Source: Saccharofermentans sp.
GTDB lineage: Bacteria > Bacillota_A > Clostridia > Saccharofermentanales > Saccharofermentanaceae
Assembly (NCBI GenBank): GCA_024695565.1
Contig: JAILHX010000025.1
Location: forward strand, 39,872 to 103,871
Direction: 5' to 3'
Length of the DNA: 64,000 nucleotides
Every line of letters begins with the position of its first letter. Position 1 is the stretch's first letter. The translations under genes and the position numbers were made by a program. Below the pieces are notes generated by a model. It searched no databases and was not told the DNA's origin. It saw only the letters and a list, made by a program, of their open reading frames with translations. Positions 16,804-26,122 of the stretch are shown piece by piece.

Positions 16804-19101
16804 ATGATTTCAACTCTCGAAAACGGCGCTTGGTTATTAAACGGCGTTGAACTCATTGAAGATTCCGGTAACGCGGCTGAGGCAGTAGCTGCCAAGTCAG
16901 GCAAGGCTGCTGACAAGGTATCTGCAAAGCAGGGTACTATCGCTTACGGAATCCTGAAAGATCACAACACTTCAGGCAACATGGAGCAGCTTAAGATCAA
17001 GTTCGACAAGCTCACTTCACACGACATTACTTACGTTGGTATCATCCAGACTGCAAGAGCTTCAGGCTTGGAGAAGTTCCCGATCCCTTACGTTCTTACC
17101 AACTGCCATAACTCACTCTGCGCAGTAGGCGGAACGATCAACGAAGATGACCACATGTTCGGTCTTACAGCTGCCAAGAAGTACGGCGGAATCTATGTAC
17201 CTCCTCATCAGGCAGTCATCCACCAGTATGCCAGAGAAATGCTCGCTACATGCGGCGGCATGATCCTCGGCTCTGACTCACACACACGTTACGGTGCACT
17301 CGGTACCATGGCAATGGGTGAGGGCGGTCCTGAGCTCGTTAAACAGCTCCTCTCACAGACATACGACATCAAGATGCCTGACGTTATCGCTATCTATCTC
17401 ACAGGCGAGCCGATGAAGGGCGTAGGTCCTCAGGACGTTGCTCTTGCTATCATCGGCAAGGTATTCAACTCCGGCTACGTAAAGAACAAGGTCATGGAGT
17501 TCGTTGGCCCCGGAGTTGCAAGCCTCTCAGCTGATTTCAGGATCGGCATCGACGTAATGACAACAGAGACAACATGCCTTTCTTCCATCTGGCAGACAGA
17601 CGAGAAGACAGAGCAGTTCTTCGATATTCACGGAAGAAAGGGTGACTACAAGAAACTCGCACCCGCTGACGTTACTTACTATGATGGCGCAGTTATTGTT
17701 GATCTCTCAACAATCAAGCCTATGATCGCAATGCCTTTCCATCCTTCGATCGCTTACGAGATCGAGTATGTAAATGCAAACCTCGAGCAGATGATCGCTG
17801 AGACAGAGGAGAGAGCAAAGGTTTCTTTCGGCGACAAGATCGAGTATTCACTTAAGGACAAGATCCAGGGCGGCAAGCTCATGGTAGACCAGGGAATCAT
17901 TGCTGGATGCGCAGGCGGCGGATTCGAGAATATCTGCGCTGCAGCTGATATCATGAAGGGCCAGTACATCGGTTCAGATAAGTTCACGATGTCCATCTAT
18001 CCCGCATCAACACCTATCTACATGGAACTTGTTAAGAACGGTGTTGCTGCAACTCTCCTTGAGACAGGTGCTATCCTTAAGACAGCATTCTGCGGACCTT
18101 GCTTCGGTGCCGGTGACACACCTGCTAACAATGCATTCTCTATCCGTCACTCCACAAGAAACTTCCCGAACAGAGAAGGTTCAAAGGTTCAGAGCGGACA
18201 GATCTCTTCCGTTGCACTCATGGACGCAAGATCCATCGCTGCAACAGCTGCAAATAAGGGTGTTCTCACACCTGCTACAGAGTTCACGGGTGAGCTTAAT
18301 AACTACGCTTACACATTCGACTCAAAGATCTACGCTAACAGAGTCTTCGATTCCAAGGGTGTTGCAGATCCTAATACAGAAATCCAGTTCGGACCTAACA
18401 TCAAGGACTGGCCTAAGATGGAGGCACTTCCTGAGAACCTCGTTCTCCAGGTCGTATCCGAGATCCACGATCCTGTTACAACAACAGACGAGCTCATTCC
18501 TTCAGGCGAGACATCTTCTTACAGATCCAACCCTCTCGGTCTTGCAGAGTTCACACTCTCACGTAAGGATCCTGAGTATGTGGGACGCGCTAAGAACATC
18601 CAGAAGGCAGAGACAGCACTCGTAGCAGGTGAGCACGCTTGCCAGGCTGTTGAGGGTCTCCACGATGTAATGCAGGTAGTTAAGAGCATCGTTCCTTTCG
18701 AGAAGGCTGACACAAAGATCATCGGATTCGGTTCATGCATCTTCGCTGTTAAGCCCGGTGACGGTTCTGCGAGAGAGCAGGCTGCTTCATGCCAGAAGGT
18801 GCTTGGCGGATGGGCTAACATCGCAAATGAGTATGCTACAAAGAGATACAGATCGAACCTCATCAACTGGGGTATGCTCCCGTTCATCATCGAGAAGGGC
18901 GACCTGCCTTTTAAGAACCTCGATTACATTCTCTTCCCGGGAATCAGGAAGGCAGTCGAGGAGAAGGCTGATACGATAAAGGCAATCGCGATAAAGGGCA
19001 ATGAGACGAAGGAGTTCACATTGACTTTGGGCGACCTCACAGACCGTGAACGTCAGATAATCCTTGACGGATGCCTCATCAATTTCAACCGTCAGAAATA
19101 A
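16804..19101 (+). CDS. Aconitase-superfamily hydratase, YbhJ-like
   Basis: 765 residues, close in length to Escherichia coli YbhJ (about 750) and unlike AcnA/AcnB. The aconitase-type substrate motif GSDSHTRYG is present. The cluster cysteines fit Cys369 ([10 protein letters not shown]) and Cys430/Cys433 ([10 protein letters not shown]); the 61-residue spacing agrees with the aconitase [4Fe-4S] pattern. The swivel domain follows after about 540 ([18 protein letters not shown]). Family knowledge: YbhJ-type proteins are annotated as putative hydratases, and their real substrate is unsettled. Codon use is strongly biased, suggesting high expression. It stands alone between its promoter and terminator. 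Citrate isomerisation is possible but not proven. Confidence 0.87.
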   Translation: MISTLENGAWLLNGVELIEDSGNAAEAVAAKSGKAADKVSAKQGTIAYGILKDHNTSGNMEQLKIKFDKLTSHDITYVGIIQTARASGLEKFPIPYVLTNCHNSLCAVGGTINEDDHMFGLTAAKKYGGIYVPPHQAVIHQYAREMLATCGGMILGSDSHTRYGALGTMAMGEGGPELVKQLLSQTYDIKMPDVIAIYLTGEPMKGVGPQDVALAIIGKVFNSGYVKNKVMEFVGPGVASLSADFRIGIDVMTTETTCLSSIWQTDEKTEQFFDIHGRKGDYKKLAPADVTYYDGAVIVDLSTIKPMIAMPFHPSIAYEIEYVNANLEQMIAETEERAKVSFGDKIEYSLKDKIQGGKLMVDQGIIAGCAGGGFENICAAADIMKGQYIGSDKFTMSIYPASTPIYMELVKNGVAATLLETGAILKTAFCGPCFGAGDTPANNAFSIRHSTRNFPNREGSKVQSGQISSVALMDARSIAATAANKGVLTPATEFTGELNNYAYTFDSKIYANRVFDSKGVADPNTEIQFGPNIKDWPKMEALPENLVLQVVSEIHDPVTTTDELIPSGETSSYRSNPLGLAEFTLSRKDPEYVGRAKNIQKAETALVAGEHACQAVEGLHDVMQVVKSIVPFEKADTKIIGFGSCIFAVKPGDGSAREQAASCQKVLGGWANIANEYATKRYRSNLINWGMLPFIIEKGDLPFKNLDYILFPGIRKAVEEKADTIKAIAIKGNETKEFTLTLGDLTDRERQIILDGCLINFNRQK

Positions 19102-19112
19102 GAAACTTTAAC

Positions 19113-19140
19113 GGGGCACTTCAGACTGAGGTGCCCCTTA
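19113..19140 (+). terminator. Terminator of the aconitase-family gene
   Basis: GGGGCAC/GTGCCCC stem (19113-19119 and 19131-19137) followed by a short TTATT. Confidence 0.6.
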
Positions 19141-19156
19141 TTACATCCCGAAAACA

Positions 19157-20032
19157 ATGACACTCAAGAGCATTTTCAAACAGTGGATATTTCCTCTATT
19201 CTTTATAACCGCAGGTGCGGTTATCGCGGCTTTTGCATTGGAGGAATTCCTCGTTCCGTTTACGATCTTAGACGGCGGCGTTGTCGGTATCTCGATGATC
19301 ATCAGTCAGCTGTCGGGACTTCCTCTCGGTATCCTTACGATCGTCCTTAACATCCCTTTCATGATCGTCGGATTCAAGCGTCTGGGCATAAGGTTCCTTA
19401 TTAAGGCAATCTATGCGATGATCGTTTTCTCTGCATTTCTCGGCATCTTCGAGGACATGAAGGCGGTAACAGAGCAGGAGATTCTGGTAGTCGTATTCGG
19501 AGGCGTTTTGCTGGGTGTCGGTGTCGGTCTTATCTTAAGACACGGCGGATGCCTGGACGGCACGGAGATCGTGGCGATGCTCCTGTCGCAGCATACGGAG
19601 TTCTCGGTAGGACAGATAGTGCTTTTCTTCAACATCATTATCTATGGTGTTGCAGGACTCCTCTTCGGACCTGACAGAGCGCTCTATTCACTCCTCACAT
19701 ACTTCATCACATCGAAGATAATCGATATCGTCGAGAACGGAATGGAGCAGGGCAAGTCCGTAATGATAATCACGGATCACGGCAAGGATATTGCCGATAA
19801 GATCTATTCACAGCTCGGCCGCACATGCACGCAGATGGAAGGCAAGGGGATGGTAAGTAACGGCAAGAAGACCGTGCTCTACTGCGTTATTACGAGAGTC
19901 GAAGTTCCTGCGATAAAGAAGATAATCAACGATGCAGACGTATCTGCGTTCATGACGATTTCAGATGTCTCAGAGATCGTCGGTAATCACATAAAGAGAA
20001 GAAAGGCGCCTGTGAATAAGAAGCGTTTGTAA
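19157..20032 (+). CDS. YitT family membrane protein (DUF161/DUF2179)
   Basis: 291 residues. Five or six membrane spans fill residues 8-180 (AGAVIAAFALEEFLVP, ILDGGVVGISMIIS, GGVLLGVGVGLILRHGGCLDGTE), followed by a soluble DUF2179 domain (about 200-280: SVMIITDHGKDIADKIY, KKTVLYCVITRVE, FMTISDVSEIVG). Family knowledge: YitT proteins are widespread in Firmicutes and their transport substrate is not established. The ribosome site is weak. No obvious partner gene nearby. Confidence 0.88.
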   Translation: MTLKSIFKQWIFPLFFITAGAVIAAFALEEFLVPFTILDGGVVGISMIISQLSGLPLGILTIVLNIPFMIVGFKRLGIRFLIKAIYAMIVFSAFLGIFEDMKAVTEQEILVVVFGGVLLGVGVGLILRHGGCLDGTEIVAMLLSQHTEFSVGQIVLFFNIIIYGVAGLLFGPDRALYSLLTYFITSKIIDIVENGMEQGKSVMIITDHGKDIADKIYSQLGRTCTQMEGKGMVSNGKKTVLYCVITRVEVPAIKKIINDADVSAFMTISDVSEIVGNHIKRRKAPVNKKRL

Positions 20033-20119
20033 TGAATAAATAAAACATCAGTTGAATGTTTAAAGATTCCGTCAATCCCTTTATCCTTCTAAAAGAATGT
20101 CCGGTGATATATATTTTTA

Positions 20120-20148
20120 TTGGGTTAATGCTATCGGGTTCATATAAC
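20120..20148 (+). promoter_or_regulatory. Possible promoter of the zinc-ribbon membrane protein
   Basis: TTGGGT (20120-20125) and TATAAC (20143-20148), 17 bases apart, 24 bases before the start codon. Confidence 0.45.
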
Positions 20149-20172
20149 AGAAGGTGAATAGGGGAGAACATT

Positions 20173-21504
20173 ATGAATACTGACAGGGACACTGCCTCTG
20201 ATAAGGATGTTTCTTCAAGCGGAGATCAAACCAAACGCAGTCCGGAAGAAATGCGGACTACCTTTAAGGAAATAGATCCAAGACCGCGTATTAATCAGCC
20301 TAAAGGTTATGAGGACTCTCAGTATTCCTCTTCATTGATAAGAGGAAGAAGGCATGATTATATCTTCCTGCCTCAAGGTTACACAGATCCGGATACCGGA
20401 AAAGAGTACAAAGCCGGATATTATGATGAGAGCGGGAACTTCTATGAGCGGGTAATAATCAAAGCCGGAAAAATGCGGGAGACTCTGGCCTGCTGCGACT
20501 TCTGCGGAACACAGATCAAACTCAAGTGGGAATCGGGTGCTCTGAATTCCTGCCCTAACTGCGGTGCAACGCTTCACGAGGTTTCGGATAAGACTATTTA
20601 TGATCACCAGTTAAGACCGGTTCCTGCAAATCCGGTATTTAAAGAAAGACCCGGTGGCGGACATTACAGATCAGATTATGGAACTTCATATTCATTAGGC
20701 GGTATTATTGCCGTTTCCGCTGCAGTAATCGTGCTGGCAATAATTATTACGGGAGTGATCCTTGGCAGGATAAAGCAGAATGCGCAGCGCGAAGTTGTTT
20801 ATGTACCTGCGGCTGATTATGATGCTGCCATGACACCGACTCCGCCTGATGTGCGTTCGTATCTTGTTCACTCGCCTGTGATCGGTCCTTTGCGTTCTAA
20901 GGTGTATATCCGCGAGGCGGGCGGATCTTTTGAATGGGATGACAGCAAAAGAGAATACTACTGTAAAGAACTCAAATGCCATCTGCGTTATACGGATAAA
21001 AATAATCCCGGTGTCTGGGAGTATTGGTTTCAGGGTGTTTCTTCAGATTACCCTGATGGCGGCTGGATGAGATACGACTATGAGACAAAGAAGTGGCAGA
21101 TCGATACCGGAAATAACTCGTGGACAGATCTTCCTGATAAGTACAGCAGTTATAATCTGTGGTATGTAAAGGAACCTGACAACGGCAAGGATTCGGGCAG
21201 AGATTATGTCTATATCGGCGGAAGCGGAGACCAGTGCAATATCAGTCCGGATTCCCCGCCGCTTAGAAAATGCGAATATGTTTATGAAGAGAATAACTAT
21301 TACGATCCTGATACCGGGTGTCATTTCTACGTGAACAGGATGCTCGGACCGGATATCTGGGTCTACTGGTTTGAGGAAACCGGATGGGTGCTTTATGATG
21401 ACGAGACGGATTCCTGGTATCACTATCTTGTCGGAGTTAACGGCGGTTCCTGGGAGAAGGCCGATCCCGGCATAGTTCAAATGGGGATCTGGCATTTTAA
21501 ATGA
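20173..21504 (+). CDS. Zinc-ribbon, single-span membrane protein with duplicated aromatic repeat
   Basis: 443 residues. The N-terminal 80 residues are hydrophilic; a zinc ribbon of the pattern C-x2-C-x17-C-x2-C is at about 112-136 (CDFCGT and CPNCGA). A membrane span lies at about 175-198. The outer part has two copies of one unit: YYCKELKCHLRYTD with WEYWFQ and MRYDYETKKW, then YYDPDTGCHFYVN with WVYWFEETGW and YDDETDSW. A third, shorter DPDTGKEYKAGYYDE is on the inside. The topology of a cytoplasmic zinc ribbon with an external aromatic repeat suggests a sensor or envelope factor, but I do not recognise the family. RBS AGGGGAG precedes the ATG. Confidence 0.7.
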   Translation: MNTDRDTASDKDVSSSGDQTKRSPEEMRTTFKEIDPRPRINQPKGYEDSQYSSSLIRGRRHDYIFLPQGYTDPDTGKEYKAGYYDESGNFYERVIIKAGKMRETLACCDFCGTQIKLKWESGALNSCPNCGATLHEVSDKTIYDHQLRPVPANPVFKERPGGGHYRSDYGTSYSLGGIIAVSAAVIVLAIIITGVILGRIKQNAQREVVYVPAADYDAAMTPTPPDVRSYLVHSPVIGPLRSKVYIREAGGSFEWDDSKREYYCKELKCHLRYTDKNNPGVWEYWFQGVSSDYPDGGWMRYDYETKKWQIDTGNNSWTDLPDKYSSYNLWYVKEPDNGKDSGRDYVYIGGSGDQCNISPDSPPLRKCEYVYEENNYYDPDTGCHFYVNRMLGPDIWVYWFEETGWVLYDDETDSWYHYLVGVNGGSWEKADPGIVQMGIWHFK

Positions 21505-21531
21505 TTCTTTCTGATCACTGATCTTCAAAAA

Positions 21532-21556
21532 GGGCTGCCTCATTTGAGACAGCCCC
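21532..21556. terminator. Bidirectional terminator
   Basis: An inverted repeat GGGCTGCCTC-ATTT-GAGACAGCCC with one mismatch lies between convergent genes, with A residues before and T-rich sequence after it, so it can serve both strands. Confidence 0.72.
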
Positions 21557-21582
21557 TTGTTCGTTTGGTTTTGCAATAAGGA

Positions 21583-21756
21583 TTACTTCTTGCCGAATGT
21601 GTTGTTCAATGTATCAACATCGGGAAGATCAACACCGACTTTCTTCTCAACCTTGTCGATCGTATCGTTAGCGATCTTCTTTGCGTTCTCATCCTTAGCT
21701 ACTGCGCCCAATGCATCCTGTGCTGCGCCTACAGCCTTGTTTACATCAATATCCAT
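21583..21756 (-). CDS. Small 57-residue protein of unknown function
   Basis: Reverse strand, ATG at 21756, with a clear GGAGG seven bases upstream. The protein starts MDIDVNKAVGAAQDALGAVA and ends LNNTFGKK. It is highly charged, rich in Lys, Asp, Ala and Val, has no signal peptide or membrane helix, and is predicted to be one or two amphipathic helices. Good ribosome site, good codon use and a terminator after it support a real gene. Its promoter overlaps a perfect palindrome shared with the region before the histidine kinase operon. I do not recognise the family; a regulatory or stress protein is possible. Confidence 0.75.
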   Translation of the reverse strand: MDIDVNKAVGAAQDALGAVAKDENAKKIANDTIDKVEKKVGVDLPDVDTLNNTFGKK

Positions 21757-21777
21757 AGGTTAAACCTCCAATATTTT

Positions 21778-21796
21778 TGATACAATTATTGTATCA
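21778..21796. promoter_or_regulatory. Perfect palindrome overlapping a promoter (operator candidate)
   Basis: TGATACAATTATTGTATCA is an 8-3-8 perfect palindrome. It holds an extended -10 (TGATACAAT) on both strands. For the reverse-strand small gene it pairs with TTCACA, 16 bases away (21810-21815). Repressor binding here would block the small gene, and perhaps a rightward transcript to the kinases. Confidence 0.6.
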
Positions 21797-21943
21797 CTAT
21801 TGATTCATATGTGAACAACGATCAATACCGTGCCCGGGATTCAGTCAGCTTCAGGTTGTGATTTGTATGGTCATAAAGAGGACACATCTTTTTTCTATAC
21901 TCACGATGACAAAAGACGGATGTCGCGGAAAGGAACAAAGAAG

Positions 21944-23593
21944 ATGAAAAAGAATTATTTGGGATTTGGGTTAGTTTACTGTGTTTTGGCACTTGTAATC
22001 TTCTCGGTATTGATGTCGTTTTATACAAAGAAAAAGATCGATGTTGTAAATGAAGGTATGCGTAACATTGCTCTTTTTCCTGAAATATCAATGGGCAATT
22101 CCGAAAACGGAACTCCGGAATCACTGGCACATAATGCTGTCAACTCATGGAAATTTCTGTCATTCGTCGGTGATGACGTAGGCTTTTACTCTTCTATAGT
22201 TGATACCGAAAATAATGGCAGGGTAATGTTTGAATCACAGGATTTTCTGGCATTCCGTTATTATGGTGAGGTTGAAACTGAGGTTATTGAGAATTCCTCT
22301 GACAGATATGAAGCGAAGGATACTCAGCTGGTTCCCGGTTCTACCAGATTTATGTTTTTTGAAGAGCCGCTGACACTGTCAAAGGACGAGGTTTCAAACT
22401 TCCGCTTCCCGCGCGGAAAAGATATTACGGTAGCAGGTGCGAGATGCGATGATACATTCGTTTACGGAGGCAAGTTTACTTTTTCTTTTGATGACAAGGT
22501 CAAGACATTAAATATTGCTGAGCCTGAAGTTGTCAATGAAGAGAAGGGCGTTCCTTATGAGGAGTGGATCGTAAGGCTCGATGAGATCGAGTATTATTCC
22601 TTGGGCGGGAATTCCGGAATAAACAAAAAGGCTCATAGACTTAGCGATGCATATGTTGCTAAGCACTTAGACGGCCAAGTTCCTGCCGGCCGTAATGTCA
22701 AGGAAGGGATTTTCACTACGACTGCTTCGGTAATCTTTGTTCACGATAAAGGACATTACCTTCTTACTTATTATTTCGTAACAAATCCGCTCCTGATCGT
22801 CATCAGAGATAATTTGTGGGTTTATATCTTGTCCGTTCTGGCTCTGGTTTTCGTAGAAGCTGTAATCATTTATGCAGTAAGAAAGCTCTACCTTAATCAG
22901 AAGAGATTTGAATTAAGGAGCGAAAAGCTTACGAAGGGCATCGCTTACGATCTGCAGGGACCTCTGTCTGTTACCAGGGAATATCTGGATAAATGGGAAA
23001 ACGTAGACGAGGAAAAGCGCCCTGAGTATTCGGAAAAGATAATATCTGAAGTTGACCATATGTCATCTATGGTTACAAGGCTTCTCGAACTGTCTAAGAT
23101 ACAGGACGGCAGCGTCAAGCTTAACCGTGAGGATGTTGATCTCGTGCTCCTGACCCAAAACATTAAGAAGAGGAATATGGAATCAATATTGAAAAAGAAT
23201 ATAGATCTGGCGGTCGAATGCGATGATCCCGGGGCAGAATATACGGTTTACGCTGATCTCGAGATGATGTACATAGTTATTAATAACTTCATGACAAATG
23301 CCATTAAATATTGCGATCACACTATAAGGATCAAGCTGAAAAAGTTCAGAAACTCAATAGAATTCAGCATCACGAACGACGGCGCAGGAATCGACAAGGC
23401 TGATCTGGAAAAGGTCTGGGATGTTCTTTATAACTCCGGCAAGGATAAGTCCGGACAGGATGAGAACAGCGGAGTAGGGCTTTCAGTCGTAAAGAGCATA
23501 CTTGATGCACATAATGCAAAGTGCGGATGCTTTAGCGGGCTTAAAGGAACGAATTTCTGGTTTTCAATGGACAAATACGAGGAAGAAAAATGA
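21944..23593 (+). CDS. Histidine kinase-like protein lacking the phospho-acceptor histidine
   Basis: 549 residues from ATG 21944 (AAAGGAA upstream; matches the MKK start of its neighbour). Two membrane helices, at about 6-26 and 285-310, flank a large extracellular sensor domain. The dimerisation helix reads AYDLQGPLSV where the usual H-box is HELKTP; residue 335 is Tyr (codon TAC at 22946-22948). The ATPase domain is intact: NNFMTNAIKY (N box), DGAGID (G1) and SGVGLSVV (G2). It can therefore bind ATP but should not autophosphorylate on His. It overlaps the next kinase by ATGA, and the two share the same domain plan, so a heterodimer or pseudokinase regulator is likely. Confidence 0.85.
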   Translation: MKKNYLGFGLVYCVLALVIFSVLMSFYTKKKIDVVNEGMRNIALFPEISMGNSENGTPESLAHNAVNSWKFLSFVGDDVGFYSSIVDTENNGRVMFESQDFLAFRYYGEVETEVIENSSDRYEAKDTQLVPGSTRFMFFEEPLTLSKDEVSNFRFPRGKDITVAGARCDDTFVYGGKFTFSFDDKVKTLNIAEPEVVNEEKGVPYEEWIVRLDEIEYYSLGGNSGINKKAHRLSDAYVAKHLDGQVPAGRNVKEGIFTTTASVIFVHDKGHYLLTYYFVTNPLLIVIRDNLWVYILSVLALVFVEAVIIYAVRKLYLNQKRFELRSEKLTKGIAYDLQGPLSVTREYLDKWENVDEEKRPEYSEKIISEVDHMSSMVTRLLELSKIQDGSVKLNREDVDLVLLTQNIKKRNMESILKKNIDLAVECDDPGAEYTVYADLEMMYIVINNFMTNAIKYCDHTIRIKLKKFRNSIEFSITNDGAGIDKADLEKVWDVLYNSGKDKSGQDENSGVGLSVVKSILDAHNAKCGCFSGLKGTNFWFSMDKYEEEK

Positions 23594-24879
23594 AGAAACA
23601 ATATATAAGATACGGAGCAGTTTTCTGCATTGTTGTGCTGCTGGCGTTTTTGATCGCATTTGTAATTTTCACCAAGAATAAAATAGATGATTATAACTTA
23701 CGTTTCAATCTGCCGTTTATATCAGCAGACATTGATTATCATGCTGATAATGATGATGGACAATTGGAACAGCAGGTAATCAGATCATGGGATCGCTATC
23801 TCACATATGAATATGCGGATCGCACGGGTTTTTATTCTTCGATAACGGATGTTAACAGCGGCGAGGTTATCCTGGATTCTTTTGAACAGGGAATACACAA
23901 AGGCGATGCTGAAATTGAAAAGCTTAATCAAATAGCTTACGAGGCAGGCATTGAAGGAGAAAAGACTTATAAAAAAAATGACGGTGTTAATACTAAAAAA
24001 GGTATGTTTACTTCAACCTCGGTCTTGATCTGTCTGGCTAATGAAGGCAATATCCACGTTTCTTACTGCATTGCGGGAAAACCTTTTGCAAGCGTGCTTA
24101 AGAGTAATGCGCAGACTTATATATTTATGCTTTTGGGATTTATCATCCTTGAGACTCTGATTGTTGTCTCGTTTGTCATGCTCTATAAAAACCAGATGAA
24201 CTATGAGATCAGAAACCAGAAGCTTACAAGGGGTATAGCGCATGAACTGAAAACTCCTCTGGCTGTTACAAAAGCAACCGTTGAGAACTGGGATTATTTT
24301 GATGACGACCGCCGCAAAGATTATTCGAAAAGGATCGTAAACGAAGTCGATCACATGTCTGACATGGTCGGAAAGCTCCTCGATGTTTCGAAGATAAAAG
24401 AAGGCGGCAATAAGATCAATAAAGAAGCAATTGATCTGAAGAAACTGACTGAGGATACTATCAAAAGGAACGGCGAACTGATCCGTGAAAGGAATATCAC
24501 TATTACGTTTAACCGTGACGAAAAGCCTTATACGGTGTTTGCGGATCCTGAAATGATGAATATGGTATTAAGCAACTTCATGTCGAATGCTATCAAATAC
24601 TGCGATCACATCATCATGATCCGGCTTAACAGGAGCGGCCGTAAAATAGAGTTCAGCATTACCAATGATGGTGCTAAGATAGAGAAAAAGGATCTGGACA
24701 AGATCTGGGATATCTTCTATACAACAGATAAGGCCAGAACTGACAGAATGAGCAGCAGCGGTGTCGGGCTCTCGGTCGTAAAGAGTATCTTAGATGTCCA
24801 CAAGGCTGATTACAGCTGCGTAAGCGGCGATAATGTAACTGAATTCAAGTTCTCAATGCCTGCTCATGAAACGGTCTGA
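23590..24879 (+). CDS. Sensor histidine kinase (intact)
   Basis: 429 residues. Same plan as the preceding protein, but with a smaller sensor: a membrane helix at about 9-28, an extracellular region of about 150 residues, and a second helix at about 178-200. The HisKA motif AHELKTPL carries His218. The HATPase domain has NFMSNAIKYC, NDGAKIEK and GVGLSVVKS. It should autophosphorylate and pass the phosphate to the response regulator encoded 23 bases downstream. Sensor domains of the two kinases are related in start and end segments (both FYSSI near the same place), pointing to gene duplication followed by loss of the His in the first copy. The signal is unknown. Confidence 0.93.
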   Translation: MKKQYIRYGAVFCIVVLLAFLIAFVIFTKNKIDDYNLRFNLPFISADIDYHADNDDGQLEQQVIRSWDRYLTYEYADRTGFYSSITDVNSGEVILDSFEQGIHKGDAEIEKLNQIAYEAGIEGEKTYKKNDGVNTKKGMFTSTSVLICLANEGNIHVSYCIAGKPFASVLKSNAQTYIFMLLGFIILETLIVVSFVMLYKNQMNYEIRNQKLTRGIAHELKTPLAVTKATVENWDYFDDDRRKDYSKRIVNEVDHMSDMVGKLLDVSKIKEGGNKINKEAIDLKKLTEDTIKRNGELIRERNITITFNRDEKPYTVFADPEMMNMVLSNFMSNAIKYCDHIIMIRLNRSGRKIEFSITNDGAKIEKKDLDKIWDIFYTTDKARTDRMSSSGVGLSVVKSILDVHKADYSCVSGDNVTEFKFSMPAHETV

Positions 24880-24902
24880 AAGGTTCAAAAGGGAAGTAAG
24901 GA

Positions 24903-25577
24903 ATGTATCGGATTTTGCTTGCAGAAGATGAGGTCACATTAAGAGAAGTCGTAGAAGTCTTTTTCCGCAAAAACGGATTTGAGATAGATGCGGTAGATAA
25001 CGGAAATGATGCCTGTTCCTTAGCGGACAGGCAGAAGTATGATGTGGTCATCTTAGATATAATGATGCCCGGAAAAGACGGCAAGGAAGTGTGCCGACAC
25101 ATAAGATCAAAGTACGATGTGCCTATCATATTTCTTACGGCTTTAGGTGATGAATGCGATATCATCTCCGGCTATGAGATCGGTGCTGACGAGTATGTTA
25201 CCAAGCCCTTTTCAACAAAGGTCCTGCTCATGAAGGTCAATGCCCTGATCAGCAGATACCGCGGGCTTCTTTCCAAGAACGGATGCCTTGTCACTGATGA
25301 GATCACTATAGATCCTGCAAGGCACCTCGTAAGCGTGAACGGAAAGGCAATTAATCTCGCACCCAAGGAATATGATCTGCTCCTGATGTTTATCGATCAC
25401 AAGGACCTTGTCCTGACACGTGACCAGATCCTTGATATTGCCTGGTGCTCTGATTTTGAAGGCTATGACAGAACAGTTGATTCACATATCAAGAAACTCC
25501 GTAAAGCTTTAGGACCAGCGGGTTATCATTTAGAGACAGTGATCAAGACCGGATATGTTTGGAAGAGCGGTAAATAG
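24903..25577 (+). CDS. OmpR/PhoB-type response regulator
   Basis: 224 residues. The receiver domain (1-118) has the acidic pocket AEDE, phospho-acceptor Asp52 (LDIMMPG), Thr79 and Lys101 (VTKPFS). The C-terminal winged helix (about 128-222) has PKEYDLLLMF, the recognition part YDRTVDSHIKKLRKALG and a final KTGYVWK wing. It should be phosphorylated by the intact kinase upstream and bind direct repeats in target promoters. The AAGTAAGG ribosome site precedes the ATG. Targets are not evident; the small gene across the palindrome is a candidate, although OmpR-type sites are usually direct repeats. Confidence 0.95.
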   Translation: MYRILLAEDEVTLREVVEVFFRKNGFEIDAVDNGNDACSLADRQKYDVVILDIMMPGKDGKEVCRHIRSKYDVPIIFLTALGDECDIISGYEIGADEYVTKPFSTKVLLMKVNALISRYRGLLSKNGCLVTDEITIDPARHLVSVNGKAINLAPKEYDLLLMFIDHKDLVLTRDQILDIAWCSDFEGYDRTVDSHIKKLRKALGPAGYHLETVIKTGYVWKSGK

Positions 25578-25590
25578 CTTTACTGGATGA

Positions 25591-26076
25591 TCACCTGCGT
25601 TCGTCAGTTGCAAAATACTTTACGCTGTCAGACGGATGGGAAAGTTCCGTGCGGAAGAATTCAGGATAGTATTTCACAGGTTCATCCGGTGAGATCCATC
25701 TGAGATATTCCTCGCTCTCATCTTCCGTAAAACTTGAACATACAGGTTCAAAATCAGCAGGTGTCTTCATGTAGAAGAAGAAAGAGATCTCATATATCAG
25801 TTTGCCGAGATTTGTTTTAGCATCCCCGTAGAAATAATTCTCGTGGACAAAGCCGAGTCTGTCTATTTCCATGCGGCGGCCGGTCTCTTCGAAAACCTCA
25901 CGGATCACTGCTTCTTCGGCAGTCTCTCCGAATTTGATCCTTCCGCCGACAGAGTACAGATACTCAGGTCTGATCTTGTTGCCGACCATAAGAAACTTGC
26001 CGTCGCGCATTATTATGGCGCCGACTCTTAAGTTGATGATCCCGTCTTCGCACGGAACTGACATATCGTGATTCAT
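25591..26076 (-). CDS. NUDIX hydrolase
   Basis: 161 residues on the reverse strand, convergent with the response regulator and 13 bases from it. The Nudix box is complete: GRIKFGETAEEAVIREVFEE followed by TGRR. Family: pyrophosphohydrolases of nucleotide or sugar-nucleotide substrates; the PEYLYSVGG lead-in and EYLRWISPDE segment are general. Start ATG has GGGGGA upstream. A housecleaning or nucleotide-sugar role next to the galactose genes is possible, but the substrate cannot be read from sequence. Confidence 0.85.
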   Translation of the reverse strand: MNHDMSVPCEDGIINLRVGAIIMRDGKFLMVGNKIRPEYLYSVGGRIKFGETAEEAVIREVFEETGRRMEIDRLGFVHENYFYGDAKTNLGKLIYEISFFFYMKTPADFEPVCSSFTEDESEEYLRWISPDEPVKYYPEFFRTELSHPSDSVKYFATDERR

Positions 26077-26122
26077 ATTGATTATCCCCCGTGATGCAGC
26101 AGCATCGTGATAACTAATTGTA

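Noticed and set aside
18029..18625. 198-residue forward ORF
   Set aside because: Different frame of the aconitase-family gene; Ser/Leu/Arg-rich shadow with no known match.
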